From the NCBI RefSeq assembly GCF_001468465.1, contig NZ_LNSA01000001.1, positions 124,001 through 188,000 of the forward strand: 64,000 bases of DNA, written 5' to 3'. The first letter of the stretch is position 1. Each line of letters opens with the position of its first letter. Under the pieces are notes generated by a model. It was not told the origin of the DNA and made no database searches. It saw only the letters and a list, made by a program, of their open reading frames with translations. The position numbers were made by a program, and so were the translations under genes. This DNA comes from Sphingopyxis sp. H115. GTDB taxonomy: Bacteria > Pseudomonadota > Alphaproteobacteria > Sphingomonadales > Sphingomonadaceae. Of the stretch, positions 50,180-59,301 are shown in pieces.

Positions 50180-52159
50180 ATGAGTCACGATTTGTTCGAC
50201 GCCGCGAGCCCCACCAACGAGAGCTACAATGCTTCGCAGATCGAGGTGCTGGAAGGGCTCGAACCCGTGCGTCGGCGTCCGGGCATGTATATCGGTGGCA
50301 CCGACGAGCGCGCGCTCCATCACCTTGCCGCCGAAGTCATCGACAACAGCATGGACGAAGCCGTCGCGGGCCACGCGACGCGCATTGAGATCACGCTCGA
50401 TGCCGGCAACCGGCTGACCGTCGTCGACAATGGACGTGGCATGCCCGTCGATCCGCACCCGAAGTTCCCGGGCAAGTCGGCACTCGAGGTCATTATGACC
50501 ATGCTGCACTCGGGCGGGAAGTTCGAAGGCAAGGCCTATGCGACGTCGGGCGGCCTCCACGGCGTTGGCGTCAGCGTTGTCAACGCCCTGTCGACCGACA
50601 CGGTGATCGAGGTTGCACGCAACAAGCTGCTCTATCGCCAGCGCTTTTCGCGCGGCGCTCCGCTTGGCGGGCTAGAAGAGCTAGGCCCGACCCCCAATCG
50701 CCGCGGGACGAGCGTGTCCTTCGTCCCCGATCCCGAAATCTTCGGCGAGCATGGCCGTTTCAAGCCGCAGCGTCTCTATCGCATGGCGCGGTCGAAAGCC
50801 TATTTGTTCGCTGGCGTCGAAATCCGCTGGAAATGCGCCGCCGAGCTGATCGGCGACGACACCCCCGCCGAGGCGGTGTTCCAGTTCCCTGGCGGCCTCG
50901 CCGACCATTTGAAGGAACAGATCGGTACGCGTGAATGCGCAACTGCCGAGCCTTTCGTGGGGCGGCAGGAATTTCCCGGTGAGCAGGGCCGCGCCGAATG
51001 GGCGATCGCCTGGCCGCTCTGGTCCGACGGATCTTACAGCTGGTATTGCAACACCATCCCGACCCCGGCGGGCGGCACCCATGAGGCAGGGCTCCGCGCG
51101 GCGCTGACCAAGGGTCTGCGTGCCTTTGGCGAACTGATCGGGCAGAAGAAGGCGGCGCAGATCACCGCCGAGGATGTGTTCAACGGCGGCGAGATGATGC
51201 TGTCGGTCTTCATCCGCGAGCCGCAGTTCCAGAGCCAGACCAAGGACCGTCTTTCGAGCCCCGAAGCCGCGCGCTTCACCGAAAATGCCGTGCGCGACCA
51301 TTTCGACCATTTCCTGTCGGACAATATGGATCGCGGCCGCGCGCTGCTCGGCCTTGTCCTCGACCGAATGGACGAGCGGTTGAAGCGCAAGGCCGAACGC
51401 GAGGTCAAGCGCAAGACAGCGACCAGCGGCCGCAAGCTGCGCCTGCCTGGAAAGCTCACCGACTGCGCGAACGACGGCCCCGAAGGCACGGAATTGTTCA
51501 TCGTCGAAGGCGACAGCGCCGGCGGCAGCGCCAAGCAGGCGCGCGACCGCAAGACCCAGGCGATTCTTCCGATCCGCGGCAAGATATTGAACGTCGCGAG
51601 CGCCAGCGCGGACAAGATTCGCGCCAATCAGGAAATCGCCGACCTCGCGCTCGCGCTTGGCTGCGGGATGCGCAAGGATTGCGACGCCGATCGCCTGCGC
51701 TACGAGAAAATCGTGATCATGACCGATGCCGACGTCGACGGCGCGCATATCGCGACGTTGCTGATGACCTTTTTCTTCCAGGAAATGCCCGACATCGTGC
51801 GCGAGGGCCATGTCTACCTTGCGCAGCCGCCGCTCTATCGCCTGACCGCAGGGAATATTTCGGCCTATGCGCGCGACGACGCGCACCGCGCCGAGCTCGA
51901 GGCGACTATGTTCAAGGGCAAGAAGGTCGATGTCGGCCGCTTCAAGGGCTTGGGCGAAATGAACCCCGGCCAATTGAAGGAAACGACGATGGACCCGGCG
52001 ACGCGCAGCCTGCTGCGCGTTACGCTGCCGCAGGAATATGAGGAACGGCACCAGGTTAAGGACCTGGTCGACCGGCTGATGGGCAAGCATCCCGAGCATC
52101 GCTTCCAGTTCATCCAGGCTAATGCTGCGACGCTCGACGAGGCGGCAATCGACGCCTGA
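50180..52159 (+). CDS. parE: DNA topoisomerase IV subunit B
   Basis: 659 residues, the usual ParE size (GyrB is longer). The GHKL ATPase has EVIDNSMDEAVAG, DNGRGMPVD and GGKFEGKAYATSGGLHGVGVS. The transducer domain and the TOPRIM domain follow, with EGDSAGGSAKQARDRKTQA and DADVDGAHIATLL, which bind the metal for DNA cleavage, then LKETTMDP and the short C-terminal end. It unlinks replicated chromosomes together with ParC. AGCGGAGGC before the ATG at 50180 supports the start over a longer in-frame one. Confidence 0.96.
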   Translation: MSHDLFDAASPTNESYNASQIEVLEGLEPVRRRPGMYIGGTDERALHHLAAEVIDNSMDEAVAGHATRIEITLDAGNRLTVVDNGRGMPVDPHPKFPGKSALEVIMTMLHSGGKFEGKAYATSGGLHGVGVSVVNALSTDTVIEVARNKLLYRQRFSRGAPLGGLEELGPTPNRRGTSVSFVPDPEIFGEHGRFKPQRLYRMARSKAYLFAGVEIRWKCAAELIGDDTPAEAVFQFPGGLADHLKEQIGTRECATAEPFVGRQEFPGEQGRAEWAIAWPLWSDGSYSWYCNTIPTPAGGTHEAGLRAALTKGLRAFGELIGQKKAAQITAEDVFNGGEMMLSVFIREPQFQSQTKDRLSSPEAARFTENAVRDHFDHFLSDNMDRGRALLGLVLDRMDERLKRKAEREVKRKTATSGRKLRLPGKLTDCANDGPEGTELFIVEGDSAGGSAKQARDRKTQAILPIRGKILNVASASADKIRANQEIADLALALGCGMRKDCDADRLRYEKIVIMTDADVDGAHIATLLMTFFFQEMPDIVREGHVYLAQPPLYRLTAGNISAYARDDAHRAELEATMFKGKKVDVGRFKGLGEMNPGQLKETTMDPATRSLLRVTLPQEYEERHQVKDLVDRLMGKHPEHRFQFIQANAATLDEAAIDA

Positions 52160-52214
52160 CGAAAAAAATTCGTTCCTTCCGTCAGAAAACCGCTGCCCTG
52201 CCGACTAAAGGGAT

Positions 52215-52766
52215 ATGCGACACGAACGATGGGAGAAAGGAGTGGCCGAGGGGGATCAGGATCGGCTTTTCGCGGAAGCGATCGACCGCTTCGGCGGCGC
52301 GCTGGCCCGGCTCGCGCGCGGCTATGAAGCCGATGCCGAGTTGCGGCGTGATCTCGAGCAGGAATTACAGGTCGCGCTGTGGCAGAGTTTTGCCACCTTC
52401 GACGGCCGCTGCTCGCTCAGCACCTGGGTGTGGCGCGTCGCACACAATCGCGCTACCTCGCACATGCTCGCGAATAAACGGCATGCGCAGCGCGGCTGGT
52501 CTTCGATTGAGGATGTCGAGATCGCCGACGCCGCCGCGACGCCGTTCGAACACGCCGACAGCGAACACGCAATGGCGCTTATCCTGTCGATCATCGATCG
52601 GCTTGATCCGCCCGACCGCCAGATATTGCTTCTCTATCTGGAGGGTGTTGCCGCGGCGGAGATCGGCACGGTTACGGGCGTGTCGCCCGATGTGGTCGCG
52701 GCGAAGGTCCATCGTTTCAAATCCATGCTGACGCGCCGCTTTGCCGGCGCCGGAGACGCAAGATGA
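52215..52766 (+). CDS. ECF-type RNA polymerase sigma factor
   Basis: 183 residues. Region 2 is seen in ELRRDLEQELQVALWQSF and LSTWVWRVAHNRATSHML; region 4 is the helix-turn-helix LLYLEGVAAAEIGTVTGVSPDVVAAKVHRFKSML. The upstream in-frame starts are poor, and 52215 gives a normal length. The next gene overlaps its stop by 4 bp (ATGA) and encodes a membrane protein, which is the usual place of an anti-sigma factor. Confidence 0.88.
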   Translation: MRHERWEKGVAEGDQDRLFAEAIDRFGGALARLARGYEADAELRRDLEQELQVALWQSFATFDGRCSLSTWVWRVAHNRATSHMLANKRHAQRGWSSIEDVEIADAAATPFEHADSEHAMALILSIIDRLDPPDRQILLLYLEGVAAAEIGTVTGVSPDVVAAKVHRFKSMLTRRFAGAGDAR

Positions 52767-53350
52767 CCGATTTTTCCGACAAGGGGCTCCATGCCCTCTG
52801 GCACGACAGCCAGCCCGCCTTCGAACCGCTCGCACTCGAAGAGATCAAGCGCCAGGCGGGACGATTTGGCGACGCCATACGCCGCCGCAATCGACGCGAA
52901 TATGCCGCAACTGCGTTAGTGATCGTCGTTTTTGCCCTGTACGCCGCGATCTTCTCCGAACCGCTGATCAAGATCGGCAGCTTGCTCGTCATCGCGGGCG
53001 CGCTGGTCGTCGCGTGGCAGCTCGCCCGTCGCACGTCGCGGCCCGATCCGGACGCCGAGGCGCAGGACATCAGCGGCTATTACCGTGAACGGCTGGTACG
53101 CGAGGAGCATATGCTCGCCCGCGTCGGCCGCTGGTATCTCGCGCCTTTCGTCCCGGGCCTGCTGGTCTTCATGCTCGGACAGGCCAAGGCAAGCGGGATG
53201 GGCGACTCGCTCGTATTCCTCTTCGTCGTCGCGCTCCAGTTGCTGGTGTTCGGCGGGGTATGGATCCTTAACCGCCGCGCCGCAGCCATACTACGCGAGC
53301 GGATCGCGCGGATCGATCATACAACCATTTTTGACGGAGATAGCCGATGA
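52763..53350 (+). CDS. four-span membrane protein, possible anti-sigma partner
   Basis: 195 residues. The cytoplasmic start (MTDFSDKGLHALWHDSQPAF) is followed by hydrophobic segments YAATALVIVVFALYAAIF, IGSLLVIAGALVVAWQLA, YLAPFVPGLLVFMLGQ and LVFLFVVALQLLVFGGVWIL. No zinc anti-sigma motif is visible, so its action on the sigma factor is inferred only from gene order. Start and stop overlap both neighbours by 4 bp, as ATGA, giving a three-gene coupled operon. Confidence 0.78.
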   Translation: MTDFSDKGLHALWHDSQPAFEPLALEEIKRQAGRFGDAIRRRNRREYAATALVIVVFALYAAIFSEPLIKIGSLLVIAGALVVAWQLARRTSRPDPDAEAQDISGYYRERLVREEHMLARVGRWYLAPFVPGLLVFMLGQAKASGMGDSLVFLFVVALQLLVFGGVWILNRRAAAILRERIARIDHTTIFDGDSR

Positions 53351-54660
53351 CCAAGATGCTGCTCGCGGCCCTATGCGCCGCCGTGCTGACGGGGCCGACC
53401 GCCGCGCATGCGATCCAGTCGACCGAAATGGCGGAGGTAGCGGACACTGCCTTCGAGCGGCGCGCGGCGCAGCTCGTCAACCTGCTCACCGAGCGCGTCG
53501 CCTTTGCCGACTATTTCGATACAACCTTCCAGACCGCCATATCCGAAGCGCAGTTTAAGGCGATAACCGCAGGCCTCGTCGCGCAATATGGCAAGCCGCT
53601 GTCCGTTGATAAGGTAACGACATCCAACGGCCGCGCGGGCACCGTCTTGCTCCGCTTCGAAAAGGGTGTAGCGACGATTGCGCTGGAAGTCGGCCCTGGC
53701 ACCGATGCGCGCGTCTCCGGTTTGCGCATCACCAACTTCACGGCGGCTAACGACAGCTTCGAAAAGGTCGCGGCGGAAATCGCGGAGCTCCCAGGCCGCG
53801 CTGGTTTCCTCGTCGCCGAGATCGACGGCGAAGCGATCAGGCCGGTTGCCTCGGCACGCGCCGACACGCAGTTCGCGATCGGTTCGACTTTCAAACTCTA
53901 TATCCTCGACGAGCTGGCGGCGCAGGTCGCGGCAGGCAAGCGGCAGTGGTCCGAGGTCGTTCCGCTTTCGCACCAAAGCTTCTCTTCCGCCGGGACCGCG
54001 AACTGGCCGAAAGACACGCCTGTTACTGTACAGAGCCTCGCCAACTGGATGATGTCGGTCAGCGACAACAGCGCCACCGATACGCTGATCCACCTGCTCG
54101 GCCGCGAAAATATCGAGGCGCGGATGCGCGCTGCGGGGCACAGCGCGGCCTCGCGCAACATCCCCTTCCTGACCACGGTCGAAGCCTTCGCCCTCAAGGG
54201 CGACAATTTCGCGGCAGAACGTGCCACCTTTATTGCCGGCGACGACAAGGCACAGCGGACGTTGATCGATGCAAATGCCGACCGGCTGATCCTGCCCAAC
54301 GTCGATGGGATCAGCTTTTCGGGCGGCCCGCGCTTCATCGACAGTCTCGAATGGTTCGCCAGCCCCAACGACATCGTCCGCGCGATGATCGACCTTCGCG
54401 CACGCGGCTCGGATACCGCTCTCGCCGCGATGGCAATCAATAATGGCGTAGGCGGCGCTGGCCCCGCCGAACCTTGGGCCTATCTAGGCTACAAAGGGGG
54501 ATCCGAACTCGGGGTGATATCCATGAGCCTGCTCGGACAGCGCAAATCCGACAGCAAATGGTTCGTCGTGACAGCGAGCTGGAACAATCCCGACGCGGCG
54601 GTGGCGACCGACACTATGGTCGGGTTGGTCACGCGGCTACTGGCGCTCGCGGCGAAATGA
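53347..54660 (+). CDS. exported class A beta-lactamase-like serine hydrolase
   Basis: 437 residues with a signal peptide (MLLAALCAAVLTGPTAAHA). The N-terminal 110 residues resemble the DUF3887-type domain. The C-terminal domain has the serine hydrolase motifs: STFK (180-183, catalytic serine), SDN (239-241), and YKGGSELG near the C-terminus in place of KTG. This resembles beta-lactamase-related enzymes rather than a proved lactamase; peptidoglycan or another substrate is possible. It is the last gene of a coupled operon with the sigma factor, which suggests envelope-stress control. Confidence 0.84.
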   Translation: MTKMLLAALCAAVLTGPTAAHAIQSTEMAEVADTAFERRAAQLVNLLTERVAFADYFDTTFQTAISEAQFKAITAGLVAQYGKPLSVDKVTTSNGRAGTVLLRFEKGVATIALEVGPGTDARVSGLRITNFTAANDSFEKVAAEIAELPGRAGFLVAEIDGEAIRPVASARADTQFAIGSTFKLYILDELAAQVAAGKRQWSEVVPLSHQSFSSAGTANWPKDTPVTVQSLANWMMSVSDNSATDTLIHLLGRENIEARMRAAGHSAASRNIPFLTTVEAFALKGDNFAAERATFIAGDDKAQRTLIDANADRLILPNVDGISFSGGPRFIDSLEWFASPNDIVRAMIDLRARGSDTALAAMAINNGVGGAGPAEPWAYLGYKGGSELGVISMSLLGQRKSDSKWFVVTASWNNPDAAVATDTMVGLVTRLLALAAK

Positions 54661-55452
54661 TCAGGCGGTCAGCGCGGCGACGAGCGCCTTGACCTTGGCC
54701 TGCCGCCATTGCGGGGTCGGGGCGACAAGCCAATAGCCGCGCTTGACCGGAAAAGCCTCGCGCACGAGGTGAACGCGGCCAGCTGCGATGTCAGCTTCGG
54801 CGAGCATAGCGGGGACGCTCGCCTGCCCCAGCCCGTTTGCCGCCGCGTCGATCGCGAGCCCCGCATCGCCGAGCCGCAGCGCTGGTTCACCCTCTTCGGC
54901 GGGACAGCCCGGCCACGCGATGCGCGTCTCGCTCTCGCTTCCCGGGCCCGCGACGGTAACCATCAGCGGATCGGAAAGCGCAACGCCCTCATGCTCACCC
55001 GCCCCATCGGTCCAGAAGATCGCAAGGTCGAGATTGGCTTCGGTGAAGTCGATGCCGCTATCGGCCGACACGAGCGTGAAGCGCACATCGGGCGCCTGCT
55101 GGCTGTAGCGGGCGAGCCGCGGCGCGAGCCATTTGGCGGTCAGGTCGCGCGGCGCTGCAATTGTCAGCGACTGCGACGATTGGCCTGCCTGCATCGCGCG
55201 CACCGATTCTTCGAACTGCAAAAAACCCTGACGCAGCGCATCGAGCCCGGCATTAGCTTCGCCGGTGAGCTCCAGCCCCTTGGGCGTGCGCCGGAACAGC
55301 ACGACGCCGAGCATATCTTCGAGCGCACGAATCTGCTGCCCCACCGCGGCGGGGGTCACCGCCAGTTCGTCGGCGGCGCGCGTGAAGCTCAGGTGCCGGG
55401 CAGCGGCGTCGAAGACGCGGAGCGCGTTGAGGGGCAGGTGCGTGCGCTTCAT
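54661..55452 (-). CDS. LysR-family regulator, GcvA-like
   Basis: 263 residues. The N-terminal winged helix (LNALRVFDAAARHLSFTRAADELAVTPAAVGQQIRALEDMLG) is of the GcvA subgroup, and the effector domain follows from about residue 90 (SLTIAAPRDLTAKWLAPRLARYS). The effector domain is shorter than usual at the C-terminus by some 30 residues. It starts within the apaG stop (ATGA), so it is the last gene of the leuB-metZ-apaG operon. Target genes are unknown; methionine or leucine genes upstream are possible. Confidence 0.86.
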   Translation of the reverse strand: MKRTHLPLNALRVFDAAARHLSFTRAADELAVTPAAVGQQIRALEDMLGVVLFRRTPKGLELTGEANAGLDALRQGFLQFEESVRAMQAGQSSQSLTIAAPRDLTAKWLAPRLARYSQQAPDVRFTLVSADSGIDFTEANLDLAIFWTDGAGEHEGVALSDPLMVTVAGPGSESETRIAWPGCPAEEGEPALRLGDAGLAIDAAANGLGQASVPAMLAEADIAAGRVHLVREAFPVKRGYWLVAPTPQWRQAKVKALVAALTA

Positions 55453-55871
55453 GACGCGGTCGCGGGCGCCTGGAGCGGAAAGTGCGGGATGGCGACGAGC
55501 ATCTGCGAGCCGTCGCCCAACTCCATCGCATAGCTGCCAACCATCGATCCCTCGGGGGTGGGAAGCGGGCAGCCCGAAACATAGTCGTAAGCGCCGCCGG
55601 GAAGTATCAATGGCTGCTCGCCGACGACCCCTTCGCCTTCGACTTCGCTGACCTGACCGCGCCCGTCGCTGATCCGCCAATGGCGGCTGATCAACTGCAC
55701 CGCATCGTCGCCACGATTTTCGACGCGGACGTGATAGGCCCAAAACCAGCGGCCGAGCGCCGGGTGCGATTGTTCGGGCAGGTAGCTGACCGCCACGCGT
55801 ACGGTGATCGACCCGGTGGTCGCCGCAAAGGGAAAGAAAGAGTCGATCATCGAGGCGCCAACGTCGCTCAA
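55449..55871 (-). CDS. apaG: ApaG protein
   Basis: 140 residues with the immunoglobulin-like fold of ApaG: VRVAVSYLPEQSHPALGRWFWAYHVRVENRGDDAVQLISRHW, VEGEGVVGEQPLILPGGAYDYVSGCPL, and GSMVGSYAMELGDG. Older annotation links it to Co2+/Mg2+ efflux; the biochemical role is not settled. It overlaps metZ and the LysR gene, each by 4 bp. Confidence 0.93.
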   Translation of the reverse strand: MSDVGASMIDSFFPFAATTGSITVRVAVSYLPEQSHPALGRWFWAYHVRVENRGDDAVQLISRHWRISDGRGQVSEVEGEGVVGEQPLILPGGAYDYVSGCPLPTPEGSMVGSYAMELGDGSQMLVAIPHFPLQAPATAS

Positions 55872-57073
55872 AGCCCGACCTTGGTCAATGCCTGGTCCAG
55901 ATCGGCAATCACATCGCGCGGGTCTTCAAGCCCGATATTGATCCGCAGCATGCCCTCGACCACGCCCATATCGGCGCGCGCCTCGGCGCTGACGCTATAG
56001 TGGGTTGTCGACGCCGGATGGCAGCAAAGGCTACGAGAGTCGCCGATATTGTTCGAGATATCAACAAGTTCGAGCGCGTTGAGCAGCGCCATCGCCTGTT
56101 CGCGTCCTTCGAGAACGAAGGAAAAGATCGGTCCGCATGCCTCCATCTGGCTCATCGCCAGATTGTGCTGCGGGTGGCTCGCGAGCCCCGGATGCAGGAT
56201 GCGCGGAACGCGGCTTTCGACGAATTTGCCGACCGCGAGCGCGTTTTCGGATTGGCGCCGCGCACGCAGATCAAGTGTTTCAAGCCCTTTAAGCACGACC
56301 CACGCGTTGAACGGCGACAGGTTCGGCCCAGTGTTACGCTGGAACGGCAGCAGCACGTCATTGATGAACTTGTCCGACCCGCAAACCGCGCCGGCGAGCA
56401 CGCGCCCCTGCCCGTCCATCAGCTTGGTCGCCGAATAGGCGACGACATCGGCGCCGAAGTTCATGGGCCGCTGGAGCACGCTCGTTGCAAAGGCATTGTC
56501 GACCACCGTCGTGACACCGTGCGCCTTCGCCAGCGCGCAGACGTGCTTCATGTCGACGATATCCATCGTCGGATTCGCTGGGGTTTCAAAGAAAAACACC
56601 TTCGTGTTCGGCCTGATTGCCCTTTCCCACGCATCGTTATCGCGACCGTCGACGACGGTCGTTTCGATCCCAAAGCGCGGACAGAGATGATCGACGAGCC
56701 AGCGGCATGAGCCGAAGGCCGCCTTGGCGGCGACGACATGATCCCCCGCCGACAGCTGGCAGAGCAAGGCCGTCGTCATCGCGGCCATACCCGTCGCTTG
56801 CGCCCGGCACGCCTCGGCCCCTTCCATCAGTGCGATCCGCTCCTCGAGCATCGCGACCGTCGGGTTTTGCAGGCGCGAATAGGTCATGCCCTGTTCTTCG
56901 CCGGCGAAGCGCGCCGCGACTTCCTCGGCGCTGTCATAGGTGTAGCCGGACGAGAGGAAGAGCGCTTCCGAGGTTTCGCCATGCTCGCTGCGCCACGTCC
57001 CGCCGCGCACTGCTTGCGTCGCAGGGTGCCAGCTCTTCGTCTTGCGGCGGTCGAAACCCGTTGTCTTTTTCAT
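55868..57073 (-). CDS. metZ: O-succinylhomoserine sulfhydrylase
   Basis: 401 residues of the Cys/Met metabolism PLP family. The PLP lysine lies in AYSATKLMDGQGR, with TYSRLQNPT and FFETPANPTMDIVD as further signature segments. MetZ makes homocysteine directly from O-succinylhomoserine and sulfide, the usual route in alphaproteobacteria. The ATG at 57073 agrees with family members (MKKTTGFDRRKTK). It lies 5 bp after leuB on the same strand and overlaps apaG. Confidence 0.92.
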   Translation of the reverse strand: MKKTTGFDRRKTKSWHPATQAVRGGTWRSEHGETSEALFLSSGYTYDSAEEVAARFAGEEQGMTYSRLQNPTVAMLEERIALMEGAEACRAQATGMAAMTTALLCQLSAGDHVVAAKAAFGSCRWLVDHLCPRFGIETTVVDGRDNDAWERAIRPNTKVFFFETPANPTMDIVDMKHVCALAKAHGVTTVVDNAFATSVLQRPMNFGADVVAYSATKLMDGQGRVLAGAVCGSDKFINDVLLPFQRNTGPNLSPFNAWVVLKGLETLDLRARRQSENALAVGKFVESRVPRILHPGLASHPQHNLAMSQMEACGPIFSFVLEGREQAMALLNALELVDISNNIGDSRSLCCHPASTTHYSVSAEARADMGVVEGMLRINIGLEDPRDVIADLDQALTKVGL

Positions 57074-57078
57074 CTCAT

Positions 57079-58125
57079 CTATCCGTTCAAAGCCGAAACA
57101 ACCGCGTCGCCCAATGCCGCCGTTCCCATATTGCCTCCCAGATCCGCACCGCGCGCACCGTCCGCCAGTACCTCGGCCACCGCGGCCTCGATCCGCGTCG
57201 CGCTCGCCTCGTCTCCGCCCGAGTGGCGGAGCAGCATCGCGAGCGACAGGATCATCGCGAGCGGGTTGGCGATGCCCTTGCCCGCGATGTCGGGGGCGCT
57301 GCCATGAATCGGCTCGTACAGCCCCTGCTTGCCTTCGCTCAGCGACGCCGACGCGAGGAGACCGATCGACCCGACGCACATTGACGCTTGGTCGGACAGG
57401 ATATCGCCGAACAAGTTGCCGGTGACGACGACGTCAAACTGCCCCGGATTGCGCACCAGCTGCATCGCGGCATTATCGACATACATATGGGTAAGTTCGA
57501 CGTCGGGATAATTCTTCGCGACCTCGATCACCACATCGCGCCACAGCTGCGAGGTTTCGAGCACATTCGCCTTGTCGACCGAGCAGAGCCGCTTGGCCCG
57601 CCCCTGCGCCGCGCGGAAGGCGACATGCGCGATGCGCCGCACTTCGCTTTCGCTATACGACATGACGTCATAGCCTTCGCGCTCGCCACTTGACGTCGTG
57701 CGCGTGCCCTTTTCGCCGAAATAGACGTCGCCATTCAGCTCGCGGACGATCAAGAGGTCGATTGCCGAGGCGACTTCGGGTCGCAGCGCCGAGCTGCCTT
57801 CGAGCCCCGCGAACAGCTTGGCAGGGCGCAGATTGGCGAAGAGACCGAGCTCGGCGCGTAGGCCGAGGATCGCCTGTTCGGGACGCAAATGGCGTTCGAC
57901 ATTGTCGAAACGGGGGTCGCCGACGGCGCCGAAGAGGATGGCATCCGCTGCCTTCGCCTTGGCGAGCGTTTCGGACGGCAGCGGATGGCCGGTCGCTTCA
58001 TAGGCCGCCCCGCCGACGAGTGCACGGTCGAGCGTCACGGGAAGCGCGAGCGCGGCAAGGACCTTCTCGGCCTCCGTCATGATTTCCGGACCGATACCGT
58101 CGCCAGCCAGCAGCAGGATTTGCAC
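57079..58125 (-). CDS. leuB: 3-isopropylmalate dehydrogenase
   Basis: 348 residues. Family motifs: [15 protein letters not shown] at the N-terminus, REL(N)GDVYFGEKG, and the NAD-binding C-terminal region [22 protein letters not shown] and [15 protein letters not shown]. It catalyses the third step of leucine synthesis. First gene of the operon leuB-metZ-apaG-lysR. Confidence 0.96.
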   Translation of the reverse strand: MQILLLAGDGIGPEIMTEAEKVLAALALPVTLDRALVGGAAYEATGHPLPSETLAKAKAADAILFGAVGDPRFDNVERHLRPEQAILGLRAELGLFANLRPAKLFAGLEGSSALRPEVASAIDLLIVRELNGDVYFGEKGTRTTSSGEREGYDVMSYSESEVRRIAHVAFRAAQGRAKRLCSVDKANVLETSQLWRDVVIEVAKNYPDVELTHMYVDNAAMQLVRNPGQFDVVVTGNLFGDILSDQASMCVGSIGLLASASLSEGKQGLYEPIHGSAPDIAGKGIANPLAMILSLAMLLRHSGGDEASATRIEAAVAEVLADGARGADLGGNMGTAALGDAVVSALNG

Positions 58126-58173
58126 TATGTCGCCCTTTCGTGTCTCGCCAGCCGCTTAGACAGCGGCGCGGCG

Positions 58174-58911
58174 TCACGCAACCGCCCTGCCCAGCCGGTC
58201 GATCAATCTTTCCCTTACGGTCAGCAAGTCGCGGTTTCGCCCGTCGAGGACATCGCGGTCGAGGAAATGTCCGGTAACGGCGAGGCCGTCGAGCACATCA
58301 CCCATCGACGGGCGGGCATCCTGTCCGCACAGGAAGGGTGGCAGGCGAAAGAGGCGGTCTTCATACCCTGCGGCCGCGCCGACGCTGACCGCACCGCCCG
58401 ATTTGGGGCTGACGAAGGCGAGTTCGTCGCGCGAACCCGTTACGACGCATTCCTCCAGATTCAATCCGAAACCCAGTTCTGCCAGCAACAGGAGTTCGTA
58501 ACGCGCCAGCGCGGCCGCCCATTGACGGGCGGATGAGGCAACGCCAATTGCGTCCAGAACCGCGGACAGCGCCGAATAAAGCACTGGGTAAGGCTGGCTT
58601 TCCGGCAGAACCGATGCTGTGAGGCTCGTCGTCCAGTTGATCGCTGCCGCCGCGAGCGGCTCGGCGAGCAACGGCGCGCGGCTTTCGAGCAGTTCGGCAG
58701 TCGCACCGCCCAGCTGCTCTTCGGTCCGTGCGCGCAGTTCGAGCGCGACCAGATTCCCCGGAATCAAGATCGGCCGCAACCGCGTCGACCGCCCGCCACG
58801 CACATAACCCGCGACCAGCCCGGCCTCACCGGTCAGCGCGCGCAGGATCACGCCATGCTCGCCATGCGCGCGTACCGCGCAGACGATTGCCTCGGCGGTC
58901 AGGCCGGCCAA
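58174..58911 (-). CDS. recO: DNA repair protein RecO
   Basis: 245 residues from a TTG start at 58911. The OB-fold region [36 protein letters not shown] corresponds to the normal N-terminus. The C-terminal part has [23 protein letters not shown], in which the usual zinc cysteines are reduced, and [21 protein letters not shown]. RecO loads RecA on single-stranded gaps with RecR. There is no in-frame ATG at the right place; an ATG at 58980 would add residues inside the upstream gene. Overlap with the thioesterase gene is 13 bp. Confidence 0.88.
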   Translation of the reverse strand: MAGLTAEAIVCAVRAHGEHGVILRALTGEAGLVAGYVRGGRSTRLRPILIPGNLVALELRARTEEQLGGATAELLESRAPLLAEPLAAAAINWTTSLTASVLPESQPYPVLYSALSAVLDAIGVASSARQWAAALARYELLLLAELGFGLNLEECVVTGSRDELAFVSPKSGGAVSVGAAAGYEDRLFRLPPFLCGQDARPSMGDVLDGLAVTGHFLDRDVLDGRNRDLLTVRERLIDRLGRAVA

Positions 58912-59291
58912 AGCACCATCTGCGTCTGGGTCACCAGCGCGACCTCGGCGCCATCCTCGGTGCGGATGCGCGTCTGCCATACCGACAGCCGCTTGCCGAT
59001 CTTCACCGGGGTCGCCTCACCAACGAGCGTAGCCCCGACCGGCCCGGCACCGAGGAAATTGGTCTTGCTCTCGATCGTCGTTGTGCCGCTGGCGCCTTCG
59101 GGCAGCGTCAGGAAGGCACCTACGGCTCCAAGGCAGTCGGCAAACGCCATGATCGCCCCGCCATGGACGATGCCGCCCGCAGTGCAAATGTCGGGCCGCA
59201 CGGGTAGCTTGCCCGCGACGCGCTCCTTACTGCCCTCGGCGATCGTGACCCCGAGCGTTCCCGCCAGCGGCATGGCTGCTGCAAAATCCAT
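58899..59291 (-). CDS. PaaI-type hotdog thioesterase
   Basis: 130 residues. Hotdog pattern: [28 protein letters not shown] (the HGG catalytic region), [24 protein letters not shown], and the last strand VTQTQMVLW. It is one of two PaaI-like proteins in the window (the other at 48732). It lies between uvrC and recO on the same strand. The ATG at 59291 is chosen by family length. Confidence 0.87.
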   Translation of the reverse strand: MDFAAAMPLAGTLGVTIAEGSKERVAGKLPVRPDICTAGGIVHGGAIMAFADCLGAVGAFLTLPEGASGTTTIESKTNFLGAGPVGATLVGEATPVKIGKRLSVWQTRIRTEDGAEVALVTQTQMVLWPA

Positions 59292-59301
59292 CCTCTTCCT
59301 C

